DNA of 64,000 nt, from positions 682,001 to 746,000 of the forward strand of contig NZ_JBPNXV010000001.1 of NCBI RefSeq assembly GCF_051235805.1, read 5' to 3'. Source of the DNA: Pseudothermotoga_B sp051235805. GTDB lineage: Bacteria; Thermotogota; Thermotogae; Thermotogales; DSM-5069. A program made the translations under genes and the position numbers. Under the pieces are notes generated by a model. That model ran no database searches. It saw only the letters and a program-made list of their open reading frames with translations, and was not told the DNA's origin. This document shows, one piece after another, positions 1 to 7,702 of this stretch (positions are counted from its first letter, which is position 1; the number at the start of each line of letters is the position of its first letter).

Positions 1-855
1 GAATTCAATGATTTTTTCCGCTACATGCTTAAAGGTTTGTATTTCCATTACCCTTTTAGGTGTCCAAATATTCTCTGAATCAAACATGTATTGATATACA
101 AACATATCAAGTTGTTCTTTGAGAAACTTTTCGGCATCCTTGTTTATGAAGTAATCCACTTCAGACTGCTTATTGAATATGCTTATAGCCTTCTCCACAT
201 CATCCGTAGTTACTCTCTCAAGCATCTCTGCAATCTCATGTGACTGAATCTGCTTAGATTGTGCTCTTACCTGCCTGACTATGTCCTCAACATTTGTTTG
301 CTTATTACCCTCTTTGTAGTAACCTTCAAGTACTATTCTGCCTTTTTCATCTATTCCCTTGAATGTGAAGTTCATCTCTTTTTTCTCATTAGCCTTTTTG
401 TGCTCCAGGTTACTGACATCGAACCAGAATACAATATCAGTACCGTTAATCCCTTTGATTTTTACTTCCATGCTCTGGTATCTTTTTTCCGTTTTAACGT
501 AATAAAGCATCCGTGTCTTCCAGAAAAGAGCAACGTCGTTTTCTGGATCATATACACGTTCATATATCTTCTCACTCCAAGAAGTGTATGTAAAGTAAAT
601 CGAACCGCTCTCAGAGAAGTATCGTTTGAAGAACGTATAAAGTTTCTCAAAGAGTTCTTCTCTGAAATCTTCAATGCATTTTGTTTTAAGTTCTTGCGTT
701 ATCAGCTCTGCAAGCTTGGGCTTAACAACATTATTGTAATATGCGCTCTTGAATTTCATGAGATTGATGTATCCTGACTTACCTTCGATTTCCGCACCAA
801 TGAATAGATCCTCAAGTGCTTTATAGAAGTCCGCTTCAAACTTGGTGATTTCCAT
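1..855 (-). CDS. Large site-specific DNA methyltransferase, N-terminal part (cut by window edge)
   Basis: An open frame of 285 codons runs from an ATG at 855 leftwards off the window with no stop. An AGGAGGAATT ribosome site lies just upstream (861-870). The translation begins MEITKFEADFYKALEDLFIG and contains the stretches FREELFEKLYTFFKRYFSES and VALFWKTRMLYYVKT. From memory these belong to the N-terminal region of the very large DNA methyltransferases of type III or Mod-like restriction systems; the catalytic motifs would lie beyond the left edge. It overlaps the 3' end of a 71-codon ORF by 20 bases, so the two were probably one operon. The family call rests on recalled similarity of the N-terminal region and not on catalytic motifs. 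Modification of host DNA as part of restriction-modification is inferred. Confidence 0.6.
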   Translation of the reverse strand, partial: MEITKFEADFYKALEDLFIGAEIEGKSGYINLMKFKSAYYNNVVKPKLAELITQELKTKCIEDFREELFEKLYTFFKRYFSESGSIYFTYTSWSEKIYERVYDPENDVALFWKTRMLYYVKTEKRYQSMEVKIKGINGTDIVFWFDVSNLEHKKANEKKEMNFTFKGIDEKGRIVLEGYYKEGNKQTNVEDIVRQVRAQSKQIQSHEIAEMLERVTTDDVEKAISIFNKQSEVDYFINKDAEKFLKEQLDMFVYQYMFDSENIWTPKRVMEIQTFKHVAEKIIEF

Positions 856-1051
856 AGTCTAATTCCTCCTGTTCGAAGTAGCTAAACTCGAGGTTATCAT
901 ATGCCTCTTGACGGAGTTCTAATTCCTCGAAGAAATCTTGAAGTAGACTATATAGTTCGTCAGCACCCATGTTTACATATTCCTCAAAGACGAGTACATG
1001 CCCCGGTGATTTCTGTTCTTTATCCCCACCATCGCTTTTCCTAGAAGACAA
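836..1051 (-). CDS. Small acidic ORF upstream of the DNA methyltransferase, possibly truncated
   Basis: 71 codons from a TTG at 1051. The protein is strongly acidic in its second half (LLQDFFEELELRQEAYDNLE) and is not recognised. The frame stays open upstream to about 1085 without a better start, and no ribosome site precedes the TTG. A different frame starting with ATG near 1098 (MIEVNKDFQS) ends at 1038. This pattern suggests a 5' end damaged by a frameshift, at the border of the decayed zone to the right. Its 20-base overlap with the methyltransferase start argues that it was an authentic upstream gene of the same operon. Confidence 0.4.
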   Translation of the reverse strand: MSSRKSDGGDKEQKSPGHVLVFEEYVNMGADELYSLLQDFFEELELRQEAYDNLEFSYFEQEELDYGNHQV

Positions 1052-1219
1052 ATCGCAACTGAGGCGATGTACTTTGAAAGTCTTTATTCACTTCAATCAT
1101 ACCAAACTTTCGTCGTGAAAATTAGGATAGCGCTGAAAAATTAAGCTCGATTGGCAGCGACGGATTTTCTTACAAGCAATTATGAGCGGTACATACCGTA
1201 TGTAAGCCTTATCCGTTGC

Positions 1220-1243
1220 GTAGCTGACCGTGATGTCAGCTAC
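1220..1243. repeat. Perfect 9-bp inverted repeat (hairpin)
   Basis: GTAGCTGAC, a 6-base loop, then GTCAGCTAC. It sits just past the stop codon (1251-1253) of the minus-strand remnant but has no T-run on either side, so it is not a standard intrinsic terminator. It could be a terminator remnant or a mobile-element end. Confidence 0.6.
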
Positions 1244-1250
1244 ACTATTT

Positions 1251-1479
1251 TCAAGCATTCTGATACGTCATTCCGCCATTTGCACATGTTAACACGTTGT
1301 TCTTTACCTCTTTCCGGAAATCCATTGCCTCACTTTCATCGAATGCGACGATTGTCCACATCAAAACCGTCAAGCCTGCGCTTGATGCTGGATCAATGAG
1401 GATGAACTTACTTTCTTATTGTGGTTTCAATTGGAACCCCGTTCATTCGGATTCGAACGACTACACAATCGAAATCCAT
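1251..1479 (-). pseudogene. Broken gene remnant of unknown function
   Basis: Two minus-strand frames carry protein-like text that joins through one frameshift near 1417. ATG at 1479 gives MDFDCVVVRIRMNGVPIETT and then a stop. The neighbouring frame continues KFILIDPASSAGLTVLMWTI, VAFDESEAMDFRKEVKNN and ends at the TGA at 1251. The composition (DPASSAGL, AFDESEAM) resembles a real protein, not random sequence, but I do not recognise the family. No ribosome site precedes the ATG. Best read as an inactivated gene in a decaying region. Confidence 0.4.
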
Positions 1480-1515
1480 TACGATGTAACTTCCATTCGA
1501 GGTCTGTTGGATTGA

Positions 1516-1764
1516 GGAGGAGATAAACGAGGTAAATGCATATATTCGAATGCACAGGATGCCTCGCATGCGTTAATTTTTGTCCAAACGGAATCTCACG
1601 CAGTTAAAGAAAGATTGTCAAAAGTTCTGGAGGTTCAACTCCTTGACCTAACCGATGAGGGTGAAAATCATACTAAGAAGTTTCTAGAACGAGCAGATAA
1701 AGAAGTTCTACCTGGCAGAATGCGATCTGACAAAGCGATCAAGGAGCCAATACAGAACAGTTGA
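1516..1764 (+). pseudogene. Start-less gene fragment of unknown function
   Basis: The frame opens after a TGA at 1513 and ends at TGA 1762-1764. It reads GGDKRGKCIYSNAQDASHAL, VQTESHAVKERLSKVLEVQL, then a charged tail (FLERADKEVLPGRMRSDKAI). The text looks like genuine protein, yet there is no ATG, GTG or TTG near its beginning. It is probably the 3' piece of a gene whose front is lost. Family not recognised. Confidence 0.35.
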
Positions 1765-1829
1765 GAAGCGGAGCGTGGGCTTTAAAATATTGTACAGAAG
1801 GTTCGATGGTGCATGGGCGTGATCGCACG

Positions 1830-2242
1830 ATGTGCAGGATGGTTGTTTTCTCGTTCGAAACGAGGCGAGAAGTGAAGGATCTTTTCCGTAATCTATAAAA
1901 CATGGCGTGGTTTGGCAAGAACGCGCCGCACGATCGTGGTTGGGGCCTCTACGTGTTGAAAGATAGGGCAGTGATCTATTACCGTTCACCAAGGCCTGTA
2001 TACGAAGAGAGTCTGGTTCTATTGAGTGTGAGTATTGGGATCTTGCACGCCAGGAAGGCATTAGAACATCTGCCGGTGAGCTTCATCCAACTACACCCGT
2101 TCGTGGACAACAAGGGTAAGGCGTTTGCCACAACGGGACCATCTACGGCTTCCCCTTCGTTTCAATCGAAAGTGACAGCTTTGCCTATTTCACGAACATC
2201 AATGTCTTTGTTGACAGAATGATCCTAAATCTCATTCCATAA
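1830..2242 (+). pseudogene. Class II glutamine amidotransferase pseudogene
   Basis: ATG at 1830 gives MCRMVVFSFETRREVKDLFR, with the N-terminal Met-Cys expected of Ntn-type class II amidotransferases. The frame is interrupted by an in-frame TAA at 1896-1898 and then resumes with APHDRGWGLYVLKDRAVIYY, HARKALEHLP and LHPFVDNKGKAFA. One missing base near 2128 breaks the invariant AHNGTIYG motif. Restoring one C gives FAHNGTIYGFPFVSIESDSF and a normal-looking end at TAA 2240. The GWG, H-x-R, HPF and AHNGT landmarks identify the YafJ/EgtC-like amidotransferase family. At least one nonsense and one frameshift lesion make it non-functional unless the sequence contains errors. Confidence 0.75.
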
Positions 2243-2321
2243 ACCATCAAGAAAGGGTAAGGAACATTCCTTATCTCTTTGACATTTTTTGCAGCACCAA
2301 GCCACTGTTTCATCACCGATT

Positions 2322-2351
2322 CAGACAAACTCGCTGTCAGCGTGTTAGAAT
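2322..2351 (+). promoter_or_regulatory. Possible promoter of the MATE gene
   Basis: CAGACA and TAGAAT are separated by 18 bases, with the start codon 34 bases downstream. The match is moderate only. Confidence 0.35.
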
Positions 2352-2385
2352 AGTTTTTGGTACTAACTTTAGCAGAGGTGATCCT

Positions 2386-3762
2386 ATGAGTCAGAAAACG
2401 AAGGGCGTAGAGCTTTTGCTCGGAGATCCCAGACGGGCGATAATAAAGCTTGCCATTCCGATGATGACAGCGATGTTCGTACAAACACTCTACAACTTGG
2501 CAGACGGCATATGGGTTGCAGGCTTGGGACCAGAGGCATTGGCAGCCATAGGTATGTTTTTTCCGATCTTCATGATAATACTCTCCTTTGCCGCAGGTAT
2601 AGGCATAGGTGTCAACGCGGTGATCTCACAAAAAATAGGGATGAAAGACAAAAATTCTGCTGACGAAGCGGCAAAGACAGCTATCTTTTTGGTTCTGGTC
2701 CTGAGTTTGATTCTTACAATCTCATCGTTGCTGCTTATAAAGCCTACATTGAGGTTAATGGGTGCGCGAGATGATGTGCTACAACTTTCTCTCGATTATT
2801 CCAACATCATACTGTACTTCATCATCGTTTTCATGTTCGGCAACGTGGGCAACGCGATTCTCAGAGGCGAGGGCGATGCCAAAAGGGCTATGTACGCGAT
2901 ATCGATTGGATCGATTCTGAACATCTTTCTCGACCCTGTCTTCATATACACCTTCAAACTCGGTGTAAAAGGTGCTGCATATGCAACGATCATTTCTGCA
3001 GCAGTTGGGTGTTTTCTCATATTCTACTGGTTTTTCATCAAGAAAAGCACTTATCTTTCGATCGATCTACGCAACTTTAGAATAAACCTGCCTGCACTCA
3101 AAGACATACTCAGCATAGGCATTCCAGCATCTTTTGCCCAGCTGTCCATGTCTGTAGCGATCTTCATACTGAACAGCTTTGCGACAAGGGCTGGTGGGCA
3201 ACTTGGAGTGGCTGTCTTCACGAGTGCATGGCGTGTGATCAATCTTGGAACCATTCCAATGATAGGTGCCTCGACGGCTGTCACATCGGTCGTTGGAGCT
3301 GCCTATGGAGCGAGAGATGCGAAAAAACTCGAAACAGCCCACCTCTTTGCCATAAGGTTCGGCTTTTTCTTAGGGCTTTGTATCATGACACTCATACTGC
3401 TGTTTGCAAAGCAAATAGCCTTCATCTTCACTTACTCACAAAGAGGGCAGATCATCTTCAAAGATCTCGTGGACGCTTTGATGGTGTTAAGTCTTTTTCT
3501 ACCCGGTACACCCTTTGGCATGTTCACCTCTGCGATGTTTCAGGGGATTGGACACGGTGGAAAGAGCCTGGCTATAACCATTTTCAGAACGATTGTTATG
3601 CAGGTCTTTTTCTGTTGGCTTTTGGTCAATGTCTTTCAAGTTGGCTTGAGTGGTGTTTGGTGGGGAATTGTCATAGGCAATCTGACCAACGCTGTGGTGG
3701 CTTTCACTTGGAGTAGGTTTGTGATAAAAGATCTGAAGGTCCAGTTTCAAAACCTTGGCTGA
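2386..3762 (+). CDS. MATE family multidrug/sodium antiporter
   Basis: 458 residues, the normal MATE length, with about 12 hydrophobic segments. The N-terminus (LLLGDPRRAIIKLAIPMMTA) and the pattern NLADGIWVAGLGPEALAAIG are typical of the DinF/NorM-type MATE superfamily. These inner-membrane proteins export cationic drugs or metabolites against Na+ or H+. The second half repeats the same theme (IPASFAQLSMSVAIFILNSF), as expected of the two-lobed fold. The ATG at 2386 is preceded by AGAGGTGAT. The gene converges with the VanZ-like gene and overlaps its 3' end by 16 bases. The substrate cannot be deduced. Confidence 0.93.
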   Translation: MSQKTKGVELLLGDPRRAIIKLAIPMMTAMFVQTLYNLADGIWVAGLGPEALAAIGMFFPIFMIILSFAAGIGIGVNAVISQKIGMKDKNSADEAAKTAIFLVLVLSLILTISSLLLIKPTLRLMGARDDVLQLSLDYSNIILYFIIVFMFGNVGNAILRGEGDAKRAMYAISIGSILNIFLDPVFIYTFKLGVKGAAYATIISAAVGCFLIFYWFFIKKSTYLSIDLRNFRINLPALKDILSIGIPASFAQLSMSVAIFILNSFATRAGGQLGVAVFTSAWRVINLGTIPMIGASTAVTSVVGAAYGARDAKKLETAHLFAIRFGFFLGLCIMTLILLFAKQIAFIFTYSQRGQIIFKDLVDALMVLSLFLPGTPFGMFTSAMFQGIGHGGKSLAITIFRTIVMQVFFCWLLVNVFQVGLSGVWWGIVIGNLTNAVVAFTWSRFVIKDLKVQFQNLG

Positions 3763-4295
3763 GACTCATGACATCTCTTCGATCTTTTTTTGATCGACTT
3801 TACAATCGTAATCACCACAAAATAGGTGGTGGTTGAAATCAAAACACCGAAGGCTGCCCCGCTTATGTCTATTATCACGTCGTTCAGCGAAGCACCCCTT
3901 TGGAAAAACTGCTGGCTGTATTCGTCCAAAGAAGCGATCAATGCGGGGAAAGAAAGACCAATTAGAATGGCACCGAAGATCTTCTGCGTATAGAAGATTC
4001 CAAAGAGAAAAGAAAAGCAACCGAGAAACATGTAAAGTCCAAAATGCGCGCTCTTTCTGATGAATTCAATCCCAGTTGCCCTGTGAGCACCAAACCAAAG
4101 TCTGTTCAAAGTCATTCTCAGTTTGACAAAGAGTGTTGTCTCAGAAAAATCAAAGATTCGATCGAGCTTCTTGAGAAGATTGTAGACAAAAGTTGCCTGT
4201 CTTGCAGATTCATTGGGAAATCTCGTCGAAAAGTAGAACAACATTCCTATCCACAAGATGGTTATGAAGAAAAAGATAACCGCAAATCTCTGCTT
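3747..4295 (-). CDS. VanZ-like membrane protein
   Basis: About 182 residues if translation starts at the TTG at 4295 behind a GGTG-rich stretch; a TTG at 4343 is the alternative. Hydrophobic segments lie near the N-terminus, in the middle (GLYMFLGCFSFLFGIFY) and at the C-terminus. The pattern IRKSAHFGLYMFLG, SLDEYSQQFFQRGASLNDVI and DISGAAFGVL is the VanZ-like signature (K-x-x-H-F, DE-x-x-Q, D-x-x-x-N). VanZ relatives influence sensitivity to glycopeptides, but most have no assigned role. It is the last gene of the lctP / FMN-binding operon and slightly overlaps its neighbour. Confidence 0.85.
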   Translation of the reverse strand, partial: KQRFAVIFFFITILWIGMLFYFSTRFPNESARQATFVYNLLKKLDRIFDFSETTLFVKLRMTLNRLWFGAHRATGIEFIRKSAHFGLYMFLGCFSFLFGIFYTQKIFGAILIGLSFPALIASLDEYSQQFFQRGASLNDVIIDISGAAFGVLISTTTYFVVITIVKSIKKRSKRCHESQPRF

Positions 4296-4320
4296 CAAAA
4301 CACCACACCCTGTTCTTTGA

Positions 4321-4722
4321 TCATCTTTCCAACGCAGTTTCAATGGCTTTCAATAAAGCCTTGCTCGTGACGGTTGCACCTGTCACTACATCCACCTTAA
4401 GAGATTGATTTTTCAACACTCTGGAGATGATCGACTCATTCACCTCTCTGTAAAGATTCATGTCTATGAATCCAGATTTTTGATTCAGAATTTGTATATC
4501 CTCAATTCTCTTGTCTCTTACAACTACCTTTACCACATACTGCCACCTACCGTTTTTATACTCACCAAGATATTCACCGTCTGCGATTTGAGAGATGGAT
4601 ATATCTTTGATCTGTATCTTCTTTACTTCGTTCATACCCCAGTTGAAGATTATAAAAAAGATCGCTATTGCGCCAGCAATGCAAGCAAATGCGATTAACA
4701 ATACCTTGAAGAACCTTTTCAT
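4321..4722 (-). CDS. Membrane-anchored FMN-binding domain protein
   Basis: 133 residues: a single N-terminal membrane anchor (residues about 5-28), then a compact extracytoplasmic domain ending VDVVTGATVTSKALLKAIE. The D-x-x-T-G-A-T stretch is the motif through which RnfG/NqrC-like FMN_bind domains carry covalently attached FMN, placed there by ApbE. This implies an extracytoplasmic electron-transfer role. It stands between a lactate-permease-like gene and a VanZ-like gene with tight spacing (12 bases and an overlap), so they are probably co-transcribed. No Rnf or ApbE gene lies in the window. Confidence 0.85.
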   Translation of the reverse strand: MKRFFKVLLIAFACIAGAIAIFFIIFNWGMNEVKKIQIKDISISQIADGEYLGEYKNGRWQYVVKVVVRDKRIEDIQILNQKSGFIDMNLYREVNESIISRVLKNQSLKVDVVTGATVTSKALLKAIETALER

Positions 4723-4733
4723 GGTTTCTCACC

Positions 4734-6281
4734 TCACAAACTGTATTTTCTCACAGAATAGCTTATTACTGATGTGAAAAGTGCCATGAGTAGAACTATC
4801 AAGATTGTTTTTGGAAATACCTTCTTCTCTTCACCTATTCTGTCAATCGAGGCTGCTGCGTTCTGCAACTTTGAGGGTGAGATCGCCGATGCAAGACCAC
4901 TGCCAAAGGCGACAGCTGCAGTCATAAAGATTGGCGAAAAACCCAGAAGCTTTGAGGTCTCCATAGTGTAGTTTGCGAACATGGCAGTTGCAGAAGTCTG
5001 TGTACCAGTGACAAAGCCCCCGAGCACACCAAGGTATGGAGTGAAAAATGGATAAAAGTCTTTGAAAAGCTTCGCAGAAAAGACTGCCATTGCGTGTATC
5101 ATGTTGTTTTCAACCCTTAACAGCTCAAAGCCATTTTGCGTCTTTTCAAAACCTGAATTCATCATCACATATGCGATTAGAAAGAAAACCGTTGCAGACC
5201 AGAAAGGTTGTGCCACACGTTTCTTGGTTTTTCGAAAGATCTCTCGAAGTTGCTGATTATTCAATCTGTAGATGAAGAGACTGATCACACCACTCGCAAA
5301 GATCCATGTGTAGGCTTGCCAAAATGGTCGTGTGTATACAGGTCTTCCTTTGAGTAAGTCGATCGGCACAGAGAGGGTTTTGTAAAAGAGGTTCCTGAGA
5401 GGTTCAAAAAGATTAATACAAACGATGAAGAAGATCAGAATTAACCACGGCATGAATGCCTTTATCAAGCTCATTTCATCTTTTGGAGAAACCATAAGGT
5501 CTTTGCCATTCCTCAATCGATATAAGATCAAGAGTACAGCGATGATGAGAAAGCCAGCTATCAGACCGGTGATGATCGGTGCTTTCAGAAAGATGGCAAG
5601 CTCCGCACCAAGAAAGGAAAGCAGGCCAATCATCAGCGATGGTACAAAACCGCGTTTGATGTACTTTAAACCACCAGCAATGTAAAGCACTGCCACTGAG
5701 ATGCTAAAAGACACCACAGAGATGAATGGTACAAAGTGCTTTGCCGCAAAGATCAGATCAACGCCAACTATGTCTGAAAAGACCACAAGCGGTACACCAA
5801 GAATTGTGTAAGTGCACAGTGAATCGTAACCGAGTGCCGAAAGAGAGATTGACATCACCGAGGAATATCCCATTGCCACAAGGATGGGAGTTATGACGGT
5901 TACAGGAACGGCACCAGCAGCCGAAAGAACCGTGCCAAAACCGATCACCAATGTCAAAAACTGTGAAACCTCATCCTTACAACACAGCTGCCTTGAGAAC
6001 GAAATAATTCTTTTCATCGCCCCACTCACTTCCATGATACTCAGCTGCAAAAGAGAGGCAACAACGATCACCGAAACTGGTAATGAAGCAACTAAGCCAG
6101 CCAGCACAGATCGACAAATGACCTCGAGAGGTGTGTGAAAGTACGTTCCAGAGAGAATCAACGTCGTTAAGAGTCCAAGGAAACCTGCTCTACCGACGGA
6201 ACTCTTCCCCACCAAGAGCATGACCAAGATCACAAATACCGGCAAAAAGGCTATCAATCCATTCAAGAGAAACCCCTCCAT
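4734..6281 (-). CDS. lctP: L-lactate permease family transporter
   Basis: 515 residues with about 12-14 hydrophobic segments. The block LVIGFGTVLSAAGAVPVTVI followed by TPILVAMGYSS matches the LctP family, inner-membrane symporters for lactate and glycolate. The C-terminal region (GGFVTGTQTSATAMFANYTM, SGLASAISPSKLQNAAAS) is also characteristic. The substrate is inferred from the family; no lactate dehydrogenase lies nearby. It is first in a three-gene operon and has its own promoter with an embedded inverted repeat upstream (6329-6358). Confidence 0.85.
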   Translation of the reverse strand: MEGFLLNGLIAFLPVFVILVMLLVGKSSVGRAGFLGLLTTLILSGTYFHTPLEVICRSVLAGLVASLPVSVIVVASLLQLSIMEVSGAMKRIISFSRQLCCKDEVSQFLTLVIGFGTVLSAAGAVPVTVITPILVAMGYSSVMSISLSALGYDSLCTYTILGVPLVVFSDIVGVDLIFAAKHFVPFISVVSFSISVAVLYIAGGLKYIKRGFVPSLMIGLLSFLGAELAIFLKAPIITGLIAGFLIIAVLLILYRLRNGKDLMVSPKDEMSLIKAFMPWLILIFFIVCINLFEPLRNLFYKTLSVPIDLLKGRPVYTRPFWQAYTWIFASGVISLFIYRLNNQQLREIFRKTKKRVAQPFWSATVFFLIAYVMMNSGFEKTQNGFELLRVENNMIHAMAVFSAKLFKDFYPFFTPYLGVLGGFVTGTQTSATAMFANYTMETSKLLGFSPIFMTAAVAFGSGLASAISPSKLQNAAASIDRIGEEKKVFPKTILIVLLMALFTSVISYSVRKYSL

Positions 6282-6328
6282 CCTATGTTAACACTTCCTA
6301 TGCGAGAGAATCAGGAATGATTTCTATG

Positions 6329-6358
6329 ATTATCCACAAGCCTGTGAGATTGTGGTAA
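6329..6358 (-). promoter_or_regulatory. Promoter with embedded operator for the lctP operon
   Basis: Read on the minus strand, TTACCA and GATAAT are 18 bases apart. An inverted repeat CCACAA-N10-TTGTGG (6334-6355) lies almost exactly between the two boxes and touches both. This geometry is typical of repressor sites. The regulator is unknown. Confidence 0.5.
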
Positions 6359-6426
6359 GCAGCTGAGCTGGAAATGTACGAAAAATGCCAACAGATGGCA
6401 GAAGATTTTGTTATCTTAAGAAGCAT

Positions 6427-6504
6427 TCAAATGTCTTGTGTGGGCAAGCGACAGAAAAGATGGCAAAGTGAGGCGGAACAGGTCAAAGTTGAGAATCGTC
6501 TCAT
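6427..6504 (-). CDS. Candidate 25-residue ORF in the lctP leader region
   Basis: ATG at 6504 is preceded by a full AAGGAGG at good spacing (8 bases), which is unusual for chance ORFs. The product, MRRFSTLTCSASLCHLFCRL plus five residues, is Cys-rich and ends at TGA 6427. It lies 145 bases upstream of lctP on the same strand. It may be a leader peptide, a tiny membrane protein, or a relic. Codon use gives no firm support. Confidence 0.25.
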   Translation of the reverse strand: MRRFSTLTCSASLCHLFCRLPTQDI

Positions 6505-6634
6505 CTTGCATACCTCCTTTCTTTTGAGAGTTGTTGTGCACCAATCTCCTGTGAAAAGAAATTCACAGCAAGTTGTAAATACTATTAGAAAGTATTGGTG
6601 TCTCAACAACAGCATGTTACTATTGAATTTGGTG

Positions 6635-7240
6635 ATGAATTTGAGGATATACCTTGTGAGGCATGCGAAAACAGAATGGAATGACAAAGAAATATGGCAG
6701 GGCAATGTCGATATACCTTTGAACGAAGGAGGTCTTGCACAAGCAGAAAGGTTGGCGCAGAGGTTTTCTAAGCTTTCAATTGGCGCAGTTTACACAAGTC
6801 CCCTGTCGAGGAGCTATCAAACTGCACAAAGGATAGCTGACCGATTTGCGCTTTCACCTGTTGCGGATCAGAATTTGAGAGAGTGTGAGATCTCTCTGTG
6901 GAATGGCTTGACAATGAAAGAGACACTCGAAAGACACGGTGAAGCGTACAAAGAATGGTCTACAAACCCCGAGGCAAGAATCGATGGTGTTGAATCACTC
7001 GCGGCAGTTCAAACACGTGTTGTACGAGCCATTTCGGATATCATCAACAATCCTGTGGAGAAGGATGTGGTGGTAGTTTCCCATGCCATTGCGATTAGAA
7101 TGCTCATCTGTTGGATACTTCAGCTTCCCATACCTTTTCACAAAAATTTCCGGCTCGACAACGCCTCAGTGACTGCCGTTGATTTTTCGAGTAAACCGCG
7201 CATAATCTATTTGAATGATACGTGCCACCTTGGAGAATAA
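6635..7240 (+). CDS. Histidine phosphatase family protein (phosphoglycerate-mutase-like)
   Basis: 201 residues from ATG 6635, so that the protein begins MNLRIYLVRHAKTEW; a TTG two codons later would also fit. LVRHAKTEW is the phosphohistidine motif (RHG/RHA), ECEISLWNGLT matches the E-x-x-x-G-x-W-x-G region, and VVVVSHAIAIRML carries the second catalytic His. These enzymes are cytoplasmic phosphatases of the cobalamin/phosphoglycerate mutase-like superfamily. A role as alpha-ribazole phosphatase is possible, since a B12 importer exists in the window, but it is not adjacent. First gene of the plus-strand housekeeping block. Confidence 0.88.
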   Translation: MNLRIYLVRHAKTEWNDKEIWQGNVDIPLNEGGLAQAERLAQRFSKLSIGAVYTSPLSRSYQTAQRIADRFALSPVADQNLRECEISLWNGLTMKETLERHGEAYKEWSTNPEARIDGVESLAAVQTRVVRAISDIINNPVEKDVVVVSHAIAIRMLICWILQLPIPFHKNFRLDNASVTAVDFSSKPRIIYLNDTCHLGE

Positions 7241-7279
7241 GTTATTCTTTGTTGTATCATTATAATTGGAGGGAGACAA

Positions 7280-7693
7280 ATGAAAACAGAATGGCTTGGT
7301 AAGATGAGTTTTATAGCACATACAGATTCAGGCAGGCAGGTTTTGATGGATGCGAAGAAAGAGAACGGCGGACTAAGTAGTGCTCCAAGCCCTATGGAAC
7401 TGGTCTTGGCGGGATTGACTGGTTGTACAGGCATGGATGTTGTATCGATACTTGGCAAGATGAAAGTCTTGGACGACGTAGAACTGTTCAACATCGAAGT
7501 GAGCACAGAAAGATCTGAGGATCATCCTAAGGTGTACACCAAGATACACTTGAAGTACATCTTCAAATTCAAAAACCAACCTGCGGTGGAGCAAGTTCAA
7601 AAGGCGGTTCAACTGTCTCAAGAAAAGTACTGCAGTGTAGCTGGCATGCTCAAGAAATCTGCACAGATCACCCATGAAATAGTCTATCTGTGA
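7280..7693 (+). CDS. OsmC/Ohr family peroxiredoxin-like protein
   Basis: 137 residues, the usual length. The motifs APSPMELVLAGLTGCTGMDV and EKYCSVAGML hold the two redox cysteines of the OsmC fold, which reduces organic hydroperoxides in the cytoplasm. The ribosome site GGAGGGAG precedes ATG 7280. It lies in the plus-strand operon, 9 bases before the macro-domain gene. Which subfamily (OsmC, Ohr or YhfA) is not clear from sequence alone; the short N-terminus favours the YhfA-like OsmC group. Confidence 0.9.
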   Translation: MKTEWLGKMSFIAHTDSGRQVLMDAKKENGGLSSAPSPMELVLAGLTGCTGMDVVSILGKMKVLDDVELFNIEVSTERSEDHPKVYTKIHLKYIFKFKNQPAVEQVQKAVQLSQEKYCSVAGMLKKSAQITHEIVYL

Positions 7694-7702
7694 GGTGATT
7701 GC

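Larger units (their letters stand above)
6282..6634. other. 353-base intergenic region between divergent genes
   Basis: It holds the lctP promoter and operator, a candidate 25-codon ORF at 6427-6504 on the minus strand, and a short inverted repeat (AATACT-N7-AGTATT) near 6577-6595. I see no other gene; an ORF extending from 6374 into the phosphatase frame has no ribosome site and is probably fortuitous. Confidence 0.5.

Noticed and set aside
259..777. A 172-codon plus-strand frame rich in Phe, Leu and Ile
   Set aside because: It is the antisense of the methyltransferase coding sequence; composition and lack of a ribosome site mark it as a shadow.
1536..1607. A 23-codon ORF with a ferredoxin-like CxxCxxCxxxCP pattern behind a purine-rich stretch
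   Set aside because: The overlapping frame carries much longer protein-like text (1516-1764), and one short 4-Cys match can arise by chance.
3779..3797. TCGATC-T7-GATCGA hairpin near the MATE/VanZ junction as a terminator
   Set aside because: It lies inside the VanZ coding region, has only 6 pairs and its T-run is in the loop.
7261..7266. TATAAT just before the OsmC gene
   Set aside because: Transcription would start next to the ATG and remove the ribosome site; no -35 box at proper distance.
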